This document shows positions 16,210 through 25,230 of a DNA stretch of 64,000 nt, one piece after another. The notes below the pieces were generated by a model. It did not search any database and was not told the origin of the DNA. It saw nothing but the letters and a program-made list of their open reading frames with translations. Each line of letters opens with the position of its first letter. Position 1 is the first letter of the stretch. The translations under genes and the position numbers were made by a program. Location of the stretch: assembly GCF_014595995.2 (NCBI RefSeq), contig NZ_CP063989.1:2666001-2730000 (forward strand). Reading direction: 5' to 3'. Source of the stretch: Actinomyces respiraculi. Lineage in GTDB: Bacteria; Actinomycetota; Actinomycetes; Actinomycetales; Actinomycetaceae.

Positions 16210-17457
16210 ATGGCGCACACGCCCTCCACCACTGCACCCGCCCACCCACTGGCCGGGGTCTCCCCCGACGTCCTGACGGTCACCAACCTCATCCGCACGG
16301 GCCGCGCCGTCACCCGCCAGGCCATCGCGGAGGCCACCGGCATGGGCCGCAACACCGTCTCCGTGCTCATCAATGACGCCGTGGACGCGGGCCTGCTGAC
16401 CCCGAACGGCTCCGCCCCCTCCACAGGCGGCCGCGCCCCAGCAACCTGGCGTTTCCGGGCGGAGGCCGGCCTTGCCCTGGCCATCGGCGTGCACACCACG
16501 ACCCTGCGCCTGGCGGTCGCGGACTTGTCCGGCGCCACCCTCGTCTCCGAGGTCGTGGACTGGCCAATCGCTCGCGGCCCTGAGGCCACGCTCGCCGAGG
16601 CTGCCGCCCGCCTCAGGGTGCTCCTGGCCCGCGCCGAGAAGGACTGGCCCGCGCACGGCCAGGTGAGGGTCGCCGGGATCTCCCTCACCGGCCCGGTCGA
16701 CAGGCACAGCGGCCGCCCCATCGCCCCACCGATCATGCCCGGCTGGGACGGTTTCGACGTCGTCGGGACCGTCCAGGCGCTGCTGGGGGTGCCGGTCGTC
16801 GTCGACAATGACGTCAACGTCATGCTCACCGGCTTCCTCGCGGCGGCCGCCGAGCGCCAGGACATGAGCGAGGACCTGCTCTACGTGCAGGTCGGTACCG
16901 GCATCGGCGCGGGACTGCTGGCCTCCGGCCGCATCCACCACGGGGCCGACGGCGCCGCCGGGGACATCGGGCACGTGCGGGTAACGACGAGCGACCAGGT
17001 GATCTGCCGCTGCGGGCGCACGGGCTGCCTGGAGGCGGTCGCGGGTGGCTGGGCGGTGCTGCGCGATGCGCGCCGCGCCGCCAACGACGGTGTGAGCCCC
17101 TTCCTGCGTGGGCGTCTTGAGCAGGCCGGAGAGCTGAGCATCGAGGATGTCATCACGGGGGTCGCCGCCGGGGACACGGAGTGCCTGACGCTCACGGTCC
17201 GTTCGGCGACGGCGGTGGGTGATGCGCTGGCGATGCTTGTCTCCCTGCTCAACCCGGCCCGAGTGGTGCTGGCCGGCCCCATGCCGCAGGCCTGCCCGAT
17301 CTTCCTCGAGGTCGCGCAGCGGATCGTTAAGGAGCGGGCCCTGGGTCTGGCGACGCGGAACCTCAGGATCTCGGTGACGTCGGAGGGGCTTGAGGACGAA
17401 CGCCGTGGGGCGGCCGTCCTGGCCGTCTCGGCGCTCTTCGACGGCGCGCGCCGCTGA
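16210..17457 (+). CDS. ROK-family transcriptional regulator
   Basis: A 415-residue ROK repressor: winged helix (~20-75, SVLINDAVDAGLL recognition region and TGGRAP linker) and a ROK fold with VDNDVN, QVGTGIGAG and the zinc motif CRCGRTGCLE. The ATG at 16210 is chosen because it follows the TACAAT -10 by a normal distance and gives a normal N-terminus; the frame is open to 15991 but the extra residues are not family-like. It probably controls the divergent deglycosidase/GH35 genes. Confidence 0.83.
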   Translation: MAHTPSTTAPAHPLAGVSPDVLTVTNLIRTGRAVTRQAIAEATGMGRNTVSVLINDAVDAGLLTPNGSAPSTGGRAPATWRFRAEAGLALAIGVHTTTLRLAVADLSGATLVSEVVDWPIARGPEATLAEAAARLRVLLARAEKDWPAHGQVRVAGISLTGPVDRHSGRPIAPPIMPGWDGFDVVGTVQALLGVPVVVDNDVNVMLTGFLAAAAERQDMSEDLLYVQVGTGIGAGLLASGRIHHGADGAAGDIGHVRVTTSDQVICRCGRTGCLEAVAGGWAVLRDARRAANDGVSPFLRGRLEQAGELSIEDVITGVAAGDTECLTLTVRSATAVGDALAMLVSLLNPARVVLAGPMPQACPIFLEVAQRIVKERALGLATRNLRISVTSEGLEDERRGAAVLAVSALFDGARR

Positions 17458-17470
17458 GACGGGCCGACGG

Positions 17471-17560
17471 GACCCGGTCACGGTCATCACGTTCGACGAC
17501 GGCGACGTCCGCGACGCGGGCAGAGCCTCCTTCGCCTGACTGTCCGAGCGCGGGGCCTGA
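17471..17560 (+). pseudogene. Remnant of a polysaccharide deacetylase (NodB) domain
   Basis: Reading from 17471 gives DPVTVITFDDGDVRDAG, then a stop, then LSERGA in the same frame. This resembles the first NodB motif (TFDDG) and following helix. No further homologous sequence is visible up to 17704, where the next gene starts. Confidence 0.4.
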
Positions 17561-17704
17561 GGCGTCGCCCGGCGGCGCCCGCTTCTGCTCCCACCACGCA
17601 GAAGTGGGTGGGTGATGCCTGGTTCGGAGGCACCCAGGGTGCCTACCGTCACACCACCGCGACCGCCGTCGTCGCCCTCATCTCGTCTGCGAAGGAGCAG
17701 TGTC

Positions 17705-18712
17705 ATGCCCAGGAACATCAATCTCTTCACCGGCCAGTGGGTGGACCTGCCCTTCGAGCAGGTGTGCGACCTGGCCCAGCGCTGGGGCTTCGACGGCCTG
17801 GAGGTCCCCGTAGCCGGCGACCACCTCGACGTCTACCGCGCCGCCGAGGATGACGACTACTGCCGCGCTTGGAAGGACAACCTGGCGCGTCACAACCTTG
17901 AGGTCTACGCCATCTCCAACCACTCCACCGGCCAGGCCGTGTGCGACGACCCCATCGACTTCCGCCACCGCGGTCTGCTGAACGAGCGCGTCTGGGGCGC
18001 CGGCGAGTCCGACGCCGAGGGTGTGCGTCAGAGGGCCGCCGAGGAGCTCACGCTCACCGCCCAGGTCGCCGCCAAGCTCGGCGCCAAGGTCGTCACGGGG
18101 TTCACCGGCTCCAAGATCTGGAAGTACGTCGCGATGTACCCGCCGGTCGGAAGCGACGTCATCGCCGACGGTTACGAGGACTTCGCCCGCCGCTTCAACC
18201 CCATCATGGACGTCTTCGACTCCGAGGGCGTCACCTTCGCCCTTGAGGTCCACCCCAGCGAGATCGCCTACGACTACTGGACCACCAAGGCCACCCTCGA
18301 GGCTATCGATCACCGCGAGGCCTTCGGCATCAACTGGGACCCCTCCCACATGATCTGGCAGGGTATCGACCCCGCCGTCTTCCTCACCGACTTCGCCGAC
18401 CGCATCTACCACGTCCACTGCAAGGACACCAAGACCCACTTCGACGGACGCAACGGCCGCCTGTCCAGCCACCTGCCCTGGGACGACCCGCGCCGCGGCT
18501 GGACCTTCGTCTCCGCCGGTCTGGGCGACGCCGACCTCGACGGCTACTTCCGCACCCTCAACCAGATCGGCTACACCGGCCCCATCTCGATTGAGTGGGA
18601 AGACTCCGGCATGGACCGCCTGACCGGCGCTCCCCTCGCCCTCGCGTACGCCCGGAGCCACGTCTACGACCTGCCCGACGCCGCCTTCGACTCCCACTTC
18701 GACAACCGCTGA
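17705..18712 (+). CDS. Sugar phosphate isomerase/epimerase-like TIM barrel protein
   Basis: A 335-residue AP-endonuclease-2-type TIM barrel. The metal-site residues are visible in FALEVHPSE, NWDPSHM, VHCKDTK and IEWEDSG (E-D-H-H-E pattern). Homologues isomerise or epimerise sugars, and some act on 3-keto sugars or glycosides. AAGGAG stands seven to eight bases before ATG 17705. It follows the ROK gene by 247 bases on the same strand and ends in its own hairpin, so it is probably a single-gene unit. Its link to the neighbouring deglycosidase is context only. Confidence 0.75.
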   Translation: MPRNINLFTGQWVDLPFEQVCDLAQRWGFDGLEVPVAGDHLDVYRAAEDDDYCRAWKDNLARHNLEVYAISNHSTGQAVCDDPIDFRHRGLLNERVWGAGESDAEGVRQRAAEELTLTAQVAAKLGAKVVTGFTGSKIWKYVAMYPPVGSDVIADGYEDFARRFNPIMDVFDSEGVTFALEVHPSEIAYDYWTTKATLEAIDHREAFGINWDPSHMIWQGIDPAVFLTDFADRIYHVHCKDTKTHFDGRNGRLSSHLPWDDPRRGWTFVSAGLGDADLDGYFRTLNQIGYTGPISIEWEDSGMDRLTGAPLALAYARSHVYDLPDAAFDSHFDNR

Positions 18713-18731
18713 TCCTGCCGCACCCCGTCGG

Positions 18732-18766
18732 CGTCGGTGTGCCCCCGGCTCGAAGGCACACCGACG
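18732..18766 (+). terminator. Terminator hairpin after the epimerase-like gene
   Basis: CGTCGGTGTGCC (18732-18743) pairs perfectly with GGCACACCGACG (18755-18766); a short T-rich stretch (TCTTG) follows. Confidence 0.75.
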
Positions 18767-18826
18767 TCTTGAGGCAGACTTGAGGCAGAACTGTCACCGA
18801 TGTCTCAGGACATCCGCAGGACAACC

Positions 18827-18884
18827 TGCACGCCAATAGACACCACGTGCGCAACTGAACCGCCGTCGGCGCACAGGAGGTCGG
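18827..18884 (-). pseudogene. Fragment of a lacI-type regulator gene (C-terminus)
   Basis: The minus strand encodes SDLLCADGGSVAHVVSIGVQ, close to the C-terminus of the intact LacI regulator at 22.2 kb (ADLLLADGGSVAHVV). About 45 bases are repeated in inverted orientation at 21779-21822, on the other side of the surface-protein gene. Nothing upstream of the fragment is recognisable as LacI. Confidence 0.6.
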
Positions 18885-19398
18885 ACACGTCCTGGTGGTT
18901 CACGGTTTGTCCTCGGTTCGTAGGGAAGGCTGTCGTCCCCGGCCAGGCACGCCGGAGCCGGACGCCCTGACGTCCGGCTCGCGCGGCCTCACTCCTAAGA
19001 AAAACCGTGAGCACAGGCTAGCAGGCAGACGCGGGTGACACGCCGACCGCCCGCGCCAGGGCCAGGTGCCCGGCCTCATCCAGCGACCACGGATAGGTAC
19101 AGGGTCGGCCCAGGCTGGTCGTAGCTCAGTGGCGGTTTTCACACCTATGGTGCAGGCCTGAACAGCGGAGACACCTCCGGCTGGCTATACTGAGCCGGAC
19201 GCAGCAGTTCCCGCCGCGCCGAGGCAGGACGTCCTGCCACCGACGCCGACACGAGTGACGTTGGGCTCGACGAGAGCCACGACGACAGGAGCTTGGGTCG
19301 TGACTGAGGAGATGGACACCCGCTGGGAGGCTGGCACAGGGCAACGCCTGTGGGGCGCCTGCGGCTGACACCACTCCCATGACAAAAAGGAAACCACC
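18885..19398 (+). other. Leader region of the surface-protein gene, no gene recognised
   Basis: The small frames here do not resemble known proteins. TATACT at 19186-19191 could be a -10 for the downstream gene, giving a leader of about 200 bases, but no good -35 is visible. Confidence 0.35.
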
Positions 19399-21676
19399 TT
19401 GAACTCAACCTCTACCCCCCCCGACCTACCACCCCCTGCGGCGCAGAAAGACGCTCACCGTTCTTGTTCTGCTGGCCGTCACCTTCGCCGTGACCGCCGT
19501 CTCTGCCGTGCTGGCTCCTCAGGCCCGCGCTGAGCAGAACTTCCAGGGCTCCTACGGCCGCTTCGTGCCCACCTCCGTGGGTGAACAGGACGCGTCGGGA
19601 GCCGGCTTCTGGCTGGGCCCCTACCTGCCGCCCAGCGGCGTCGAGCAGGGCTTCGACGTGTGGTGCACGCACATGTGGAAATTCAACCCCGTGGCCGACG
19701 ACGTGGTCTCGCCCATCACCCTGGAGGAGACCACGGGCTACAACACTGACACGGCCATGAGCGTGACCACGCCCCAGATGGCCTGGATCCTCAAGACCTA
19801 CAACGTGGACGCGACAGGTGAGTCCGGCGACGTGCGCTCGCTCAACAACGCCGCGATCTCCATGCTCATCCACGCCAACTTCGAGCGCCACCACGGGACG
19901 GACAAGTACGGCGACCCGTCGAACTACGTCCCGCAGCTCATCGCCGACGTCCAGGCGGGCGCGCCCGACATCTATGAGCAGGCCCGCGTCATGGTCGAGG
20001 CCGCCCGCGCCTCGAACGTGCAGGGCTTCACGGCCATGGTCGTGGAGGGCGACAAGACCCGTCACGGCAACATCACGGGCGTGCGCGTGACCAATGAGGC
20101 CGGCGAGAACGTCGCCGGGGTCCCCTTCCAGATCACCCTCGAGGGCCCGGCCGTCTTCGACGCCACCGGCACCAACACCTGGACCGGCACCACCACGGCC
20201 GAGGCCCTGTCCGCCTCCTGGACCGGCACCGGCGAGGGCGAGGTCACCATCAAGCAGTGGTTCAAGACCTCCCGCAAGACGCTGACCCTGCTCAGCGCCA
20301 CTGATCACAAGACGCAGGACACCATCACCTACGGCAACCGTCCCGAGAGCGACTCCGAGTGGGTCGAGGGTCCCCGGGGCCGCATCGAGGTCATCTACGG
20401 TCCTGCCCGCATCGGCACCACCGCCACCGACAAGGCCGACGGGGACAAGGTCCTCGAGCCCGGCGGCCCCGTGACCATCTCCGACAAGGTCTGCCAGGAC
20501 CCCGACGCGCCCCTGGTGCCCGGCCGTGAGTACACACTGACCGCCACGGCCGTGGACCCCGCCACCGGCGAGCCCTACACCGACGCCGACGGCAAGCCCT
20601 ACACCGGCACCGCCACCTTCACACCCACCGGCCCCGCCGACTGCGCGGTCGTCGACGTGACCCTGCCCGGCGAGGCCCTGGCCGGCTCCTCGGTGGTCAT
20701 GTTCGAGTCCGTCGCCCACAACGGCAAGGAGGTGGCCACCCACGCCGACGTGACCGACAAGAACCAGACCGTCACCGTCCGCCAGCCGCGCGTGGGCACC
20801 ACCGCCACCGACCAGCTCGACGGCGACAAGCAGATGTCCTCCGGCGGCCCCGTGACCATCACCGACAAGGTCTGCCAGGACCCCGACGCACCCCTGGTGC
20901 CCGGCCACGAGTACACACTGACCGCCACGGCCGTGGACCCCGCCACCGGCGAGCCCTACACCGACGCCGACGGCAACCCCTACACCGGCACCGCCACCTT
21001 CACACCCAACACCGCCCAGGACTGCGGCCTGGTGGACGTGACCCTGCCCGCGGCCGCCATCCGCGACCGCTCGGTCGTCATGTTCGAGAAGGTGAGCCTG
21101 GGCGGCCACGTCGTGGCCACCCACGAGGACACCAAGGACGAGGGCCAGACCGTCAAGGGCGGCACCACCCCCGGCATCGGCACGACGCTGACCGACAAGG
21201 CTGACGGCGACAAGGTCGTGGACCCAGGCACCGTCGAGCTGGAGGACACCGTCTGCCCGACCAACGACCTGACCTTCGAGCCGGGCCGTGAGTACATCAT
21301 CGCCGGCCGCCTCATGGACCGCGCCACCGGAAAGGAGGTGCCCGGCACCCAGGTGCGCACCACCTTCACACCCAAGACCGCCCAGGACTGCGCCGTGATC
21401 CCGTTCCAGGTCGACACCACGAACCTGCCCGGCCACGACCTGGTCGCCTTCGAGACGGCCTACGTCCCCGGCTCCGAGACCGAGGTCCTGGCCTCCCACG
21501 AGGACCTGAACGACAAGGGCCAGACCGTCACCGTCACCACCCCGCCCTCCCTGGCACGCACAGGCGCCGACGTCACGGCCCTGCTGACCGGGGCAGGCGT
21601 CCTAGGCACCGCCGGCCTCCTGGCCATCGCCACCGTCCGCCGCCGCAAGGCAGCCAACACCACCAACAACTCCTGA
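19399..21676 (+). CDS. Cell-wall-anchored VaFE-repeat surface protein (signal peptide out of frame over poly-C)
   Basis: A sortase-anchored adhesin or pilin-like protein. The body (open from 19490, ~728 residues) has an N-terminal thioester-like region with VWCTHMW, then three VaFE/T-Q-ester-type beta domains (each with IGTTxTDKxDGDK ... VVMFE ... ATHxDxxDxxQTV), a LARTG sorting motif, a hydrophobic helix and RRRK. A proper start is TTG 19399, preceded by AAGGAAACCACC: it reads MNSTSTPP..., and after loss of one C from the eight-C tract at 19415-19422 continues into LRRRKTLTVLVLLAV...APQARA, a good signal peptide. As sequenced, TTG is out of frame with the body. Loss of one C or gain of two would restore it. 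The product belongs on the cell wall. A terminator follows. Confidence 0.8.
19415..19422 (+). repeat. Poly-C tract (8 C), candidate phase-variation switch
   Basis: Eight consecutive C lie six codons after the TTG start of the surface-protein gene. Seven or ten C would join the start to the signal peptide and body; eight leaves the gene off. Slippage or a sequencing error are the two explanations. Confidence 0.65.
20462..21008 (+). repeat. Near-identical 166-bp repeats in the surface-protein gene
   Basis: Bases 20462-20627 recur at 20843-21008 (offset 381, in frame) with only a few differences. They encode the DKVCQDPDAPLVPG part of VaFE domains 1 and 2. Such recent duplication allows domain number to change by recombination. 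Confidence 0.85.
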
Positions 21677-21689
21677 CAACAACCACCCC

Positions 21690-21721
21690 AAAGGCCCCCG
21701 GTCACACGACCGGGGGCCTTT
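21690..21721 (+). terminator. Rho-independent terminator of the surface-protein gene
   Basis: AAAGGCCCCCGGTC pairs perfectly with GACCGGGGGCCTTT around a four-base ACAC loop, 13 bases after the stop. Confidence 0.9.
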
Positions 21722-21778
21722 GCCCTGCCAGCGCGCCCAGGGGACAACCACCGCACGCACCGCCACCGACCCCCTCAC

Positions 21779-21822
21779 CAACAGCGGTTCAGCCGCGCAC
21801 GTGGCGCCCATCGGCGTGCAGC
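21779..21822 (+). pseudogene. Second lacI C-terminal fragment, inverted relative to 18.8 kb
   Basis: The plus strand reads TNSGSAAHVAPIGVQ, matching the GGSVAHVVSIGVQ fragment on the minus strand at 18827-18884. The two fragments form an inverted pair around the surface-protein gene. Confidence 0.5.
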
Positions 21823-21975
21823 AGGACGTCGGGAGCACGTCTCGTGGTGTGTGGCGGCGGTCCCCGCGAAGACCACACTGCCCGGGTCGCACGCTCATGC
21901 ACGCTCACGCCTACCGACCTCGGACAGAATCCGCGGAATCCTGCGGTCTTCTGTCTCGACGTTCTCACGTCGTTC

Positions 21976-22016
21976 GGCTCCCATGTGCATGGGCAAGGTC
22001 CATGCACATGGGAGCC
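21976..22016. repeat. Perfect 17-bp hairpin in a gene-free stretch
   Basis: GGCTCCCATGTGCATGG (21976-21992) is exactly complementary to 22000-22016 around a seven-base loop. The 12-mer AATCCGCGGAAT occurs on both sides (about 21928 and 22043). No gene is seen in 21823-22205. It could terminate the lacI gene that ends at 22206 on the minus strand. Confidence 0.8.
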
Positions 22017-22205
22017 TCAGAGACGGATTCCGACCACAGGACTCAATCCGCGGAATACCAACGAAAAGTCCGAATCGGTCAAATCACACCAGTCACATGA
22101 GCGTGCAGCCCCCACCCAGCACCCAGGGGCCAGGCACTCATCGCCGAACTCGGGGCCGACATCGCCACCAAAGCCCACCCCGCAGTCGCAGGGCGAGCAC
22201 GTACG

Positions 22206-23282
22206 TCACCGGCCGAGCGTGGACTCGCGCACGACGAGCTCGGGCGGGAAGACGACGTGCGCAACTGAGCCACCGTCGGCGAGCAGGAGGTCGGCCGCGG
22301 CCCGACCGATCTCCGCCAGCGGCTGGCGCACGCTCGTCAGCGGGGTGATGAGCTCGGAGGCGACGGACACGTCGTCGTACCCGACGATGGCGACGTCGCC
22401 CGGGATGCTCAGGCCCCTCTCGCGCAGCACGCGCATGGCACCGATCGCGATCTGGTCGTTGGCACAGAAGAGGGCCGACGGTGGCCGCGCGTCATCCAGC
22501 AGCACCCGAACCCCGGCCGCACCGGCAGCCGCGGTGTATCCGACGCCGTCGGCGACGGCCTCCACCTCGATAAGGCAGTCGGCCAGGTCAAGCCCGGCCT
22601 CGGTCAGGGCCCGGACGACGCCGTCGCGCCGGTCGACCGACTGACGGACGGTGAGGGGCCCGTTGATGAGGCCGATGCGCCGGTGGCCGAGCGACAGCAG
22701 GTGCTCGATGGCGGCCCGGGCGCCTGCGACATCGTCGCCGGAGACGGTGGATATCTCGGCGGAGATCGGCGGGTGGTCCATGAGGACGACGCGGATGCCG
22801 CGTCCGCCGAGCACGGCAAGGTTGCCCAGCGTGGAGGCGGAGGGAGTGACGATGACGCCGTGCACGTCCATGGAGGCGAGCAGGGCCATGAGCTCGCGCT
22901 CGCGCTCGGGGTCCGAGTCCGTGGAGGCGATCATGGGCAGGCGCCTGCTCTCGCGCAGGCGATCCTCAATGCCGCGGGCAGCCTCAGTGAAGAAGGGGTT
23001 GGAGATGTCGTGGACGAGGACGCCGACGAGGGAGGAGCCGCCGCGGCGCAGGCGGCGGGCAGTCTCGGAGCGGACGAAGCCGAGCTCGTCAATGGCGCTC
23101 TCCACACGCTCCCGGGTGGCGCCGGCGACACGCTCGGGGTGGTTGAGCACGTGGGAGACCGTGCCCACGCTCACTCCGGCGAGGGCGGCGACATCTCGCA
23201 CAGAGGGGCGAGGTGTTGCCGGAGCGCCCTTGGGGGCGGTGTGTGCGTCCTTCGCGGGTGTGCCCGCGCTCGCAGCGTCCAT
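22206..23282 (-). CDS. LacI-family repressor, probable regulator of rhamnose genes
   Basis: A 358-residue LacI/GalR repressor: HTH and hinge (~27-80, VAALAGVSVGTVSHVLN) and a periplasmic-binding-protein-like effector domain with MDHPPIS, ALFCANDQIAIG and IPGDVAIVGYDD. AGGAGG precedes two consecutive ATGs; 23282 is chosen for its six-base spacing. It is divergent from the rhamnose operon, whose promoter carries two LacI-type operators; a third lies before the GH78 gene. The effector is probably L-rhamnose or a related compound. It is not an AraC-type regulator like enteric RhaS/RhaR. Confidence 0.88.
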   Translation of the reverse strand: MDAASAGTPAKDAHTAPKGAPATPRPSVRDVAALAGVSVGTVSHVLNHPERVAGATRERVESAIDELGFVRSETARRLRRGGSSLVGVLVHDISNPFFTEAARGIEDRLRESRRLPMIASTDSDPERERELMALLASMDVHGVIVTPSASTLGNLAVLGGRGIRVVLMDHPPISAEISTVSGDDVAGARAAIEHLLSLGHRRIGLINGPLTVRQSVDRRDGVVRALTEAGLDLADCLIEVEAVADGVGYTAAAGAAGVRVLLDDARPPSALFCANDQIAIGAMRVLRERGLSIPGDVAIVGYDDVSVASELITPLTSVRQPLAEIGRAAADLLLADGGSVAHVVFPPELVVRESTLGR

Positions 23283-23381
23283 CATGAGCCTCCTGACCAC
23301 GGGGCTGTCACAGCCGCCATGCTAGGGCCCGCCCTGTCCTCGCCGTCGGCGCCACGAGGGTGGAGCGGCCCCACCACCCCC

Positions 23382-23429
23382 TTGTGAAACGCTTCAAACC
23401 GTCCTACAGTGCGCCTTGAATCGTTTAAA
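23382..23429 (+). promoter_or_regulatory. Rhamnose operon promoter with two LacI operators
   Basis: TTGTGA (23382-23387), 17-bp spacer, TACAGT (23405-23410). TGAAACGCTTCA (23385-23396) overlaps the -35 and TTGAATCGTTTAAA (23416-23429) lies downstream of the -10. The first is a classic CG-centred LacI-family site. Repressor bound here would block RNA polymerase. Confidence 0.8.
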
Positions 23430-23457
23430 CACCTTCTGCTCCACGGACAAGGACGTC

Positions 23458-23820
23458 ATGAGCACCACCACCCTGTCAGCCCAGCTGACCTCCACCACCC
23501 AGGCCTCACCACAGCGCTGCTGCTTCCTGCTGCACGTACGCCCCGAGCGACTCACCGAGTACGTCGAGATCCACCAGCGTGTGTGGCAGGAGATGCGTCA
23601 AGCCCTGACCGACTGCGGCTGGCGCCACTACTCCCTGTTCCTGCGCCCCGAGGACGGGCTCGTCGTCGGCTACTTCGAGGCCGACGACACCGCGGCCGCG
23701 ATGGACGCCATGTCCGCCCAGGAGGTCAACACCCGCTGGCAGGCCGAGATGGCCCAGTACTTCGTCCAACCCGACGGCGGCGCCGCCGAGGTCCTGCACC
23801 AGTACTTCTACCTCGCCTGA
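23458..23820 (+). CDS. rhaM: L-rhamnose mutarotase
   Basis: A 120-residue ferredoxin-like RhaM/DUF718 protein that interconverts alpha and beta L-rhamnose. Family features are RPERLTEYVEIHQRVW with the catalytic-site His, WRHYSLFL and VGYFEADD. The N-terminal extension is about 15 residues longer than usual. ATG 23458 follows AAGGAC; the frame is open to a TTG at 23416, but that overlaps the downstream operator. First gene of the rhamnose operon. Confidence 0.9.
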   Translation: MSTTTLSAQLTSTTQASPQRCCFLLHVRPERLTEYVEIHQRVWQEMRQALTDCGWRHYSLFLRPEDGLVVGYFEADDTAAAMDAMSAQEVNTRWQAEMAQYFVQPDGGAAEVLHQYFYLA

Positions 23821-23860
23821 GGCGTCCCCGCCCCACCCCCACGACCCGAGGAGTTCAGCC

Positions 23861-25150
23861 ATGGCTCGCACGCCACTGACCGGCTGGAAGGCCACCGCAG
23901 CCGTCTCGATGTCCAACTACATCGACTCCGGCTCCATCATCGCCATCGCCACATCACTCGTCTTCTGGAAGGAGGCCTACTTCCCTCAGGACGACGGGAC
24001 GATCGCCGGGCTCCTGGCCGCCTTCAGCGCCAATGCCTTCGGCGCCGCGATCGGCGCCCTCATCGGCGGCCCCCTGTGCGACAAGTACGGACGCAAGTTC
24101 ATCTACACCTACGACCTGCTGCTCTACGCACTGGGTGGGCTCATCGTCGTCTTCACCGCGAACCTGCCGATGCTCTTCGTCGGCTTCATCGTCGTCGGCC
24201 TGGCGGTGGGGGCCTCCGTGCCCGCGGGCTGGACGTACATCGCCGAGTTCGCCCCCACCGACCAGCGCGGCAAGCACATCGGGGCCACCCAGCTGGCCTG
24301 GTCCTTCGGGCCCTTCATCGGATTCGGCCTGGCCTCCGCCCTCACCCCCCTGGGGCTGCTCGGCTCGCGCCTGATCTTCGCCCACCTCGTCGTCATCGCC
24401 CTCATCACCTGGTGGATCCGCCGTGGCCTGGAGGAGTCCGAGACCTGGGAGAACGCCAAGGGCGGCGCCACCGCCAAGCCGCCGTCGATGTGGGAGGCCT
24501 TCCGCAAGCTGCTGTCGCGTCGCGTCAACATCACCGCCCTGGTCTTCCTGGCCGTCATCTACACCTGCTGGAACCAGGCGGCCAGCCAGAACGGCATCTT
24601 CCTGCCCACAATCCTGGACTCGATGGGCTACGAGACTCTGCAGACCAACCTGTTCTCCATGCTCTCGTGGGGCTTCGTCATCGTCTCCACCCTGGTCTTC
24701 ATGCACATCGTGGACCGTGTCCCCTACCGCTGGCACTACCTCGGGGGCGGCGCTCTGGCGATCATGTCCTGGGTCGTGCTTGTCTTCGGTCCCTCGGACG
24801 CGGCCTGGACGGCCTTCGGCTACACCATCATCTGGGGTCTGTCGGCGGGTCCCTCCGCCCAGGCCTTCTACTCGGTGTGGTCCCCCGAGCTGTTCGCCAC
24901 CCCCTACCGCTCGGGCGCCCAGGGCATCGTCTTCTTCATCGTGCGGCTGGCCTCCGGGTGCATCTCGCTCGTCTTCCCGGTCATTCTGGCCCGACCGAAC
25001 GGGCTCATGATCGACGGGCTCATCCTCATCGGCTTCCTCGTCATCGCCACGATCGTGGGCACCATCGGCGCACCGCGCACCCAGGGCAAGTCCCTGGAGG
25101 ACATCGAGCTGGAGCGCTACGGCGAGCGCATCACCAACGAGAACGCCTGA
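23861..25150 (+). CDS. MFS sugar transporter, probable L-rhamnose importer
   Basis: A 429-residue, twelve-helix sugar-porter-type MFS protein. GGPLCDKYGRK (loop 2-3) and PAGWTYIAEFAPTDQRGK (sugar-porter helix 4 region) are visible. GAGGAG precedes ATG 23861. Its position between rhaM and rhaI makes L-rhamnose import the obvious role; it is not related to enteric RhaT (a DMT-type carrier). Confidence 0.85.
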   Translation: MARTPLTGWKATAAVSMSNYIDSGSIIAIATSLVFWKEAYFPQDDGTIAGLLAAFSANAFGAAIGALIGGPLCDKYGRKFIYTYDLLLYALGGLIVVFTANLPMLFVGFIVVGLAVGASVPAGWTYIAEFAPTDQRGKHIGATQLAWSFGPFIGFGLASALTPLGLLGSRLIFAHLVVIALITWWIRRGLEESETWENAKGGATAKPPSMWEAFRKLLSRRVNITALVFLAVIYTCWNQAASQNGIFLPTILDSMGYETLQTNLFSMLSWGFVIVSTLVFMHIVDRVPYRWHYLGGGALAIMSWVVLVFGPSDAAWTAFGYTIIWGLSAGPSAQAFYSVWSPELFATPYRSGAQGIVFFIVRLASGCISLVFPVILARPNGLMIDGLILIGFLVIATIVGTIGAPRTQGKSLEDIELERYGERITNENA

Positions 25151-25230
25151 GCGCGTCGGGCCGCTCACACCATCCATCCACCGTCCGCACCACCCGCTGC
25201 ACACCTCGACCACGCAGAACGGAGAACCTC

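Noticed and set aside
19412..21499. Minus-strand 695-codon frame opposite the surface-protein gene
   Set aside because: Gly/His/Asp-rich shadow of the repeat-containing gene, without start signals or motifs.
22455..22650. Plus-strand frames within lacI
   Set aside because: Shadows of a well-conserved minus-strand regulator.
23416..23457. TTG start for rhaM 14 codons upstream
   Set aside because: It coincides with the second LacI operator and has no ribosome site; ATG 23458 has one.
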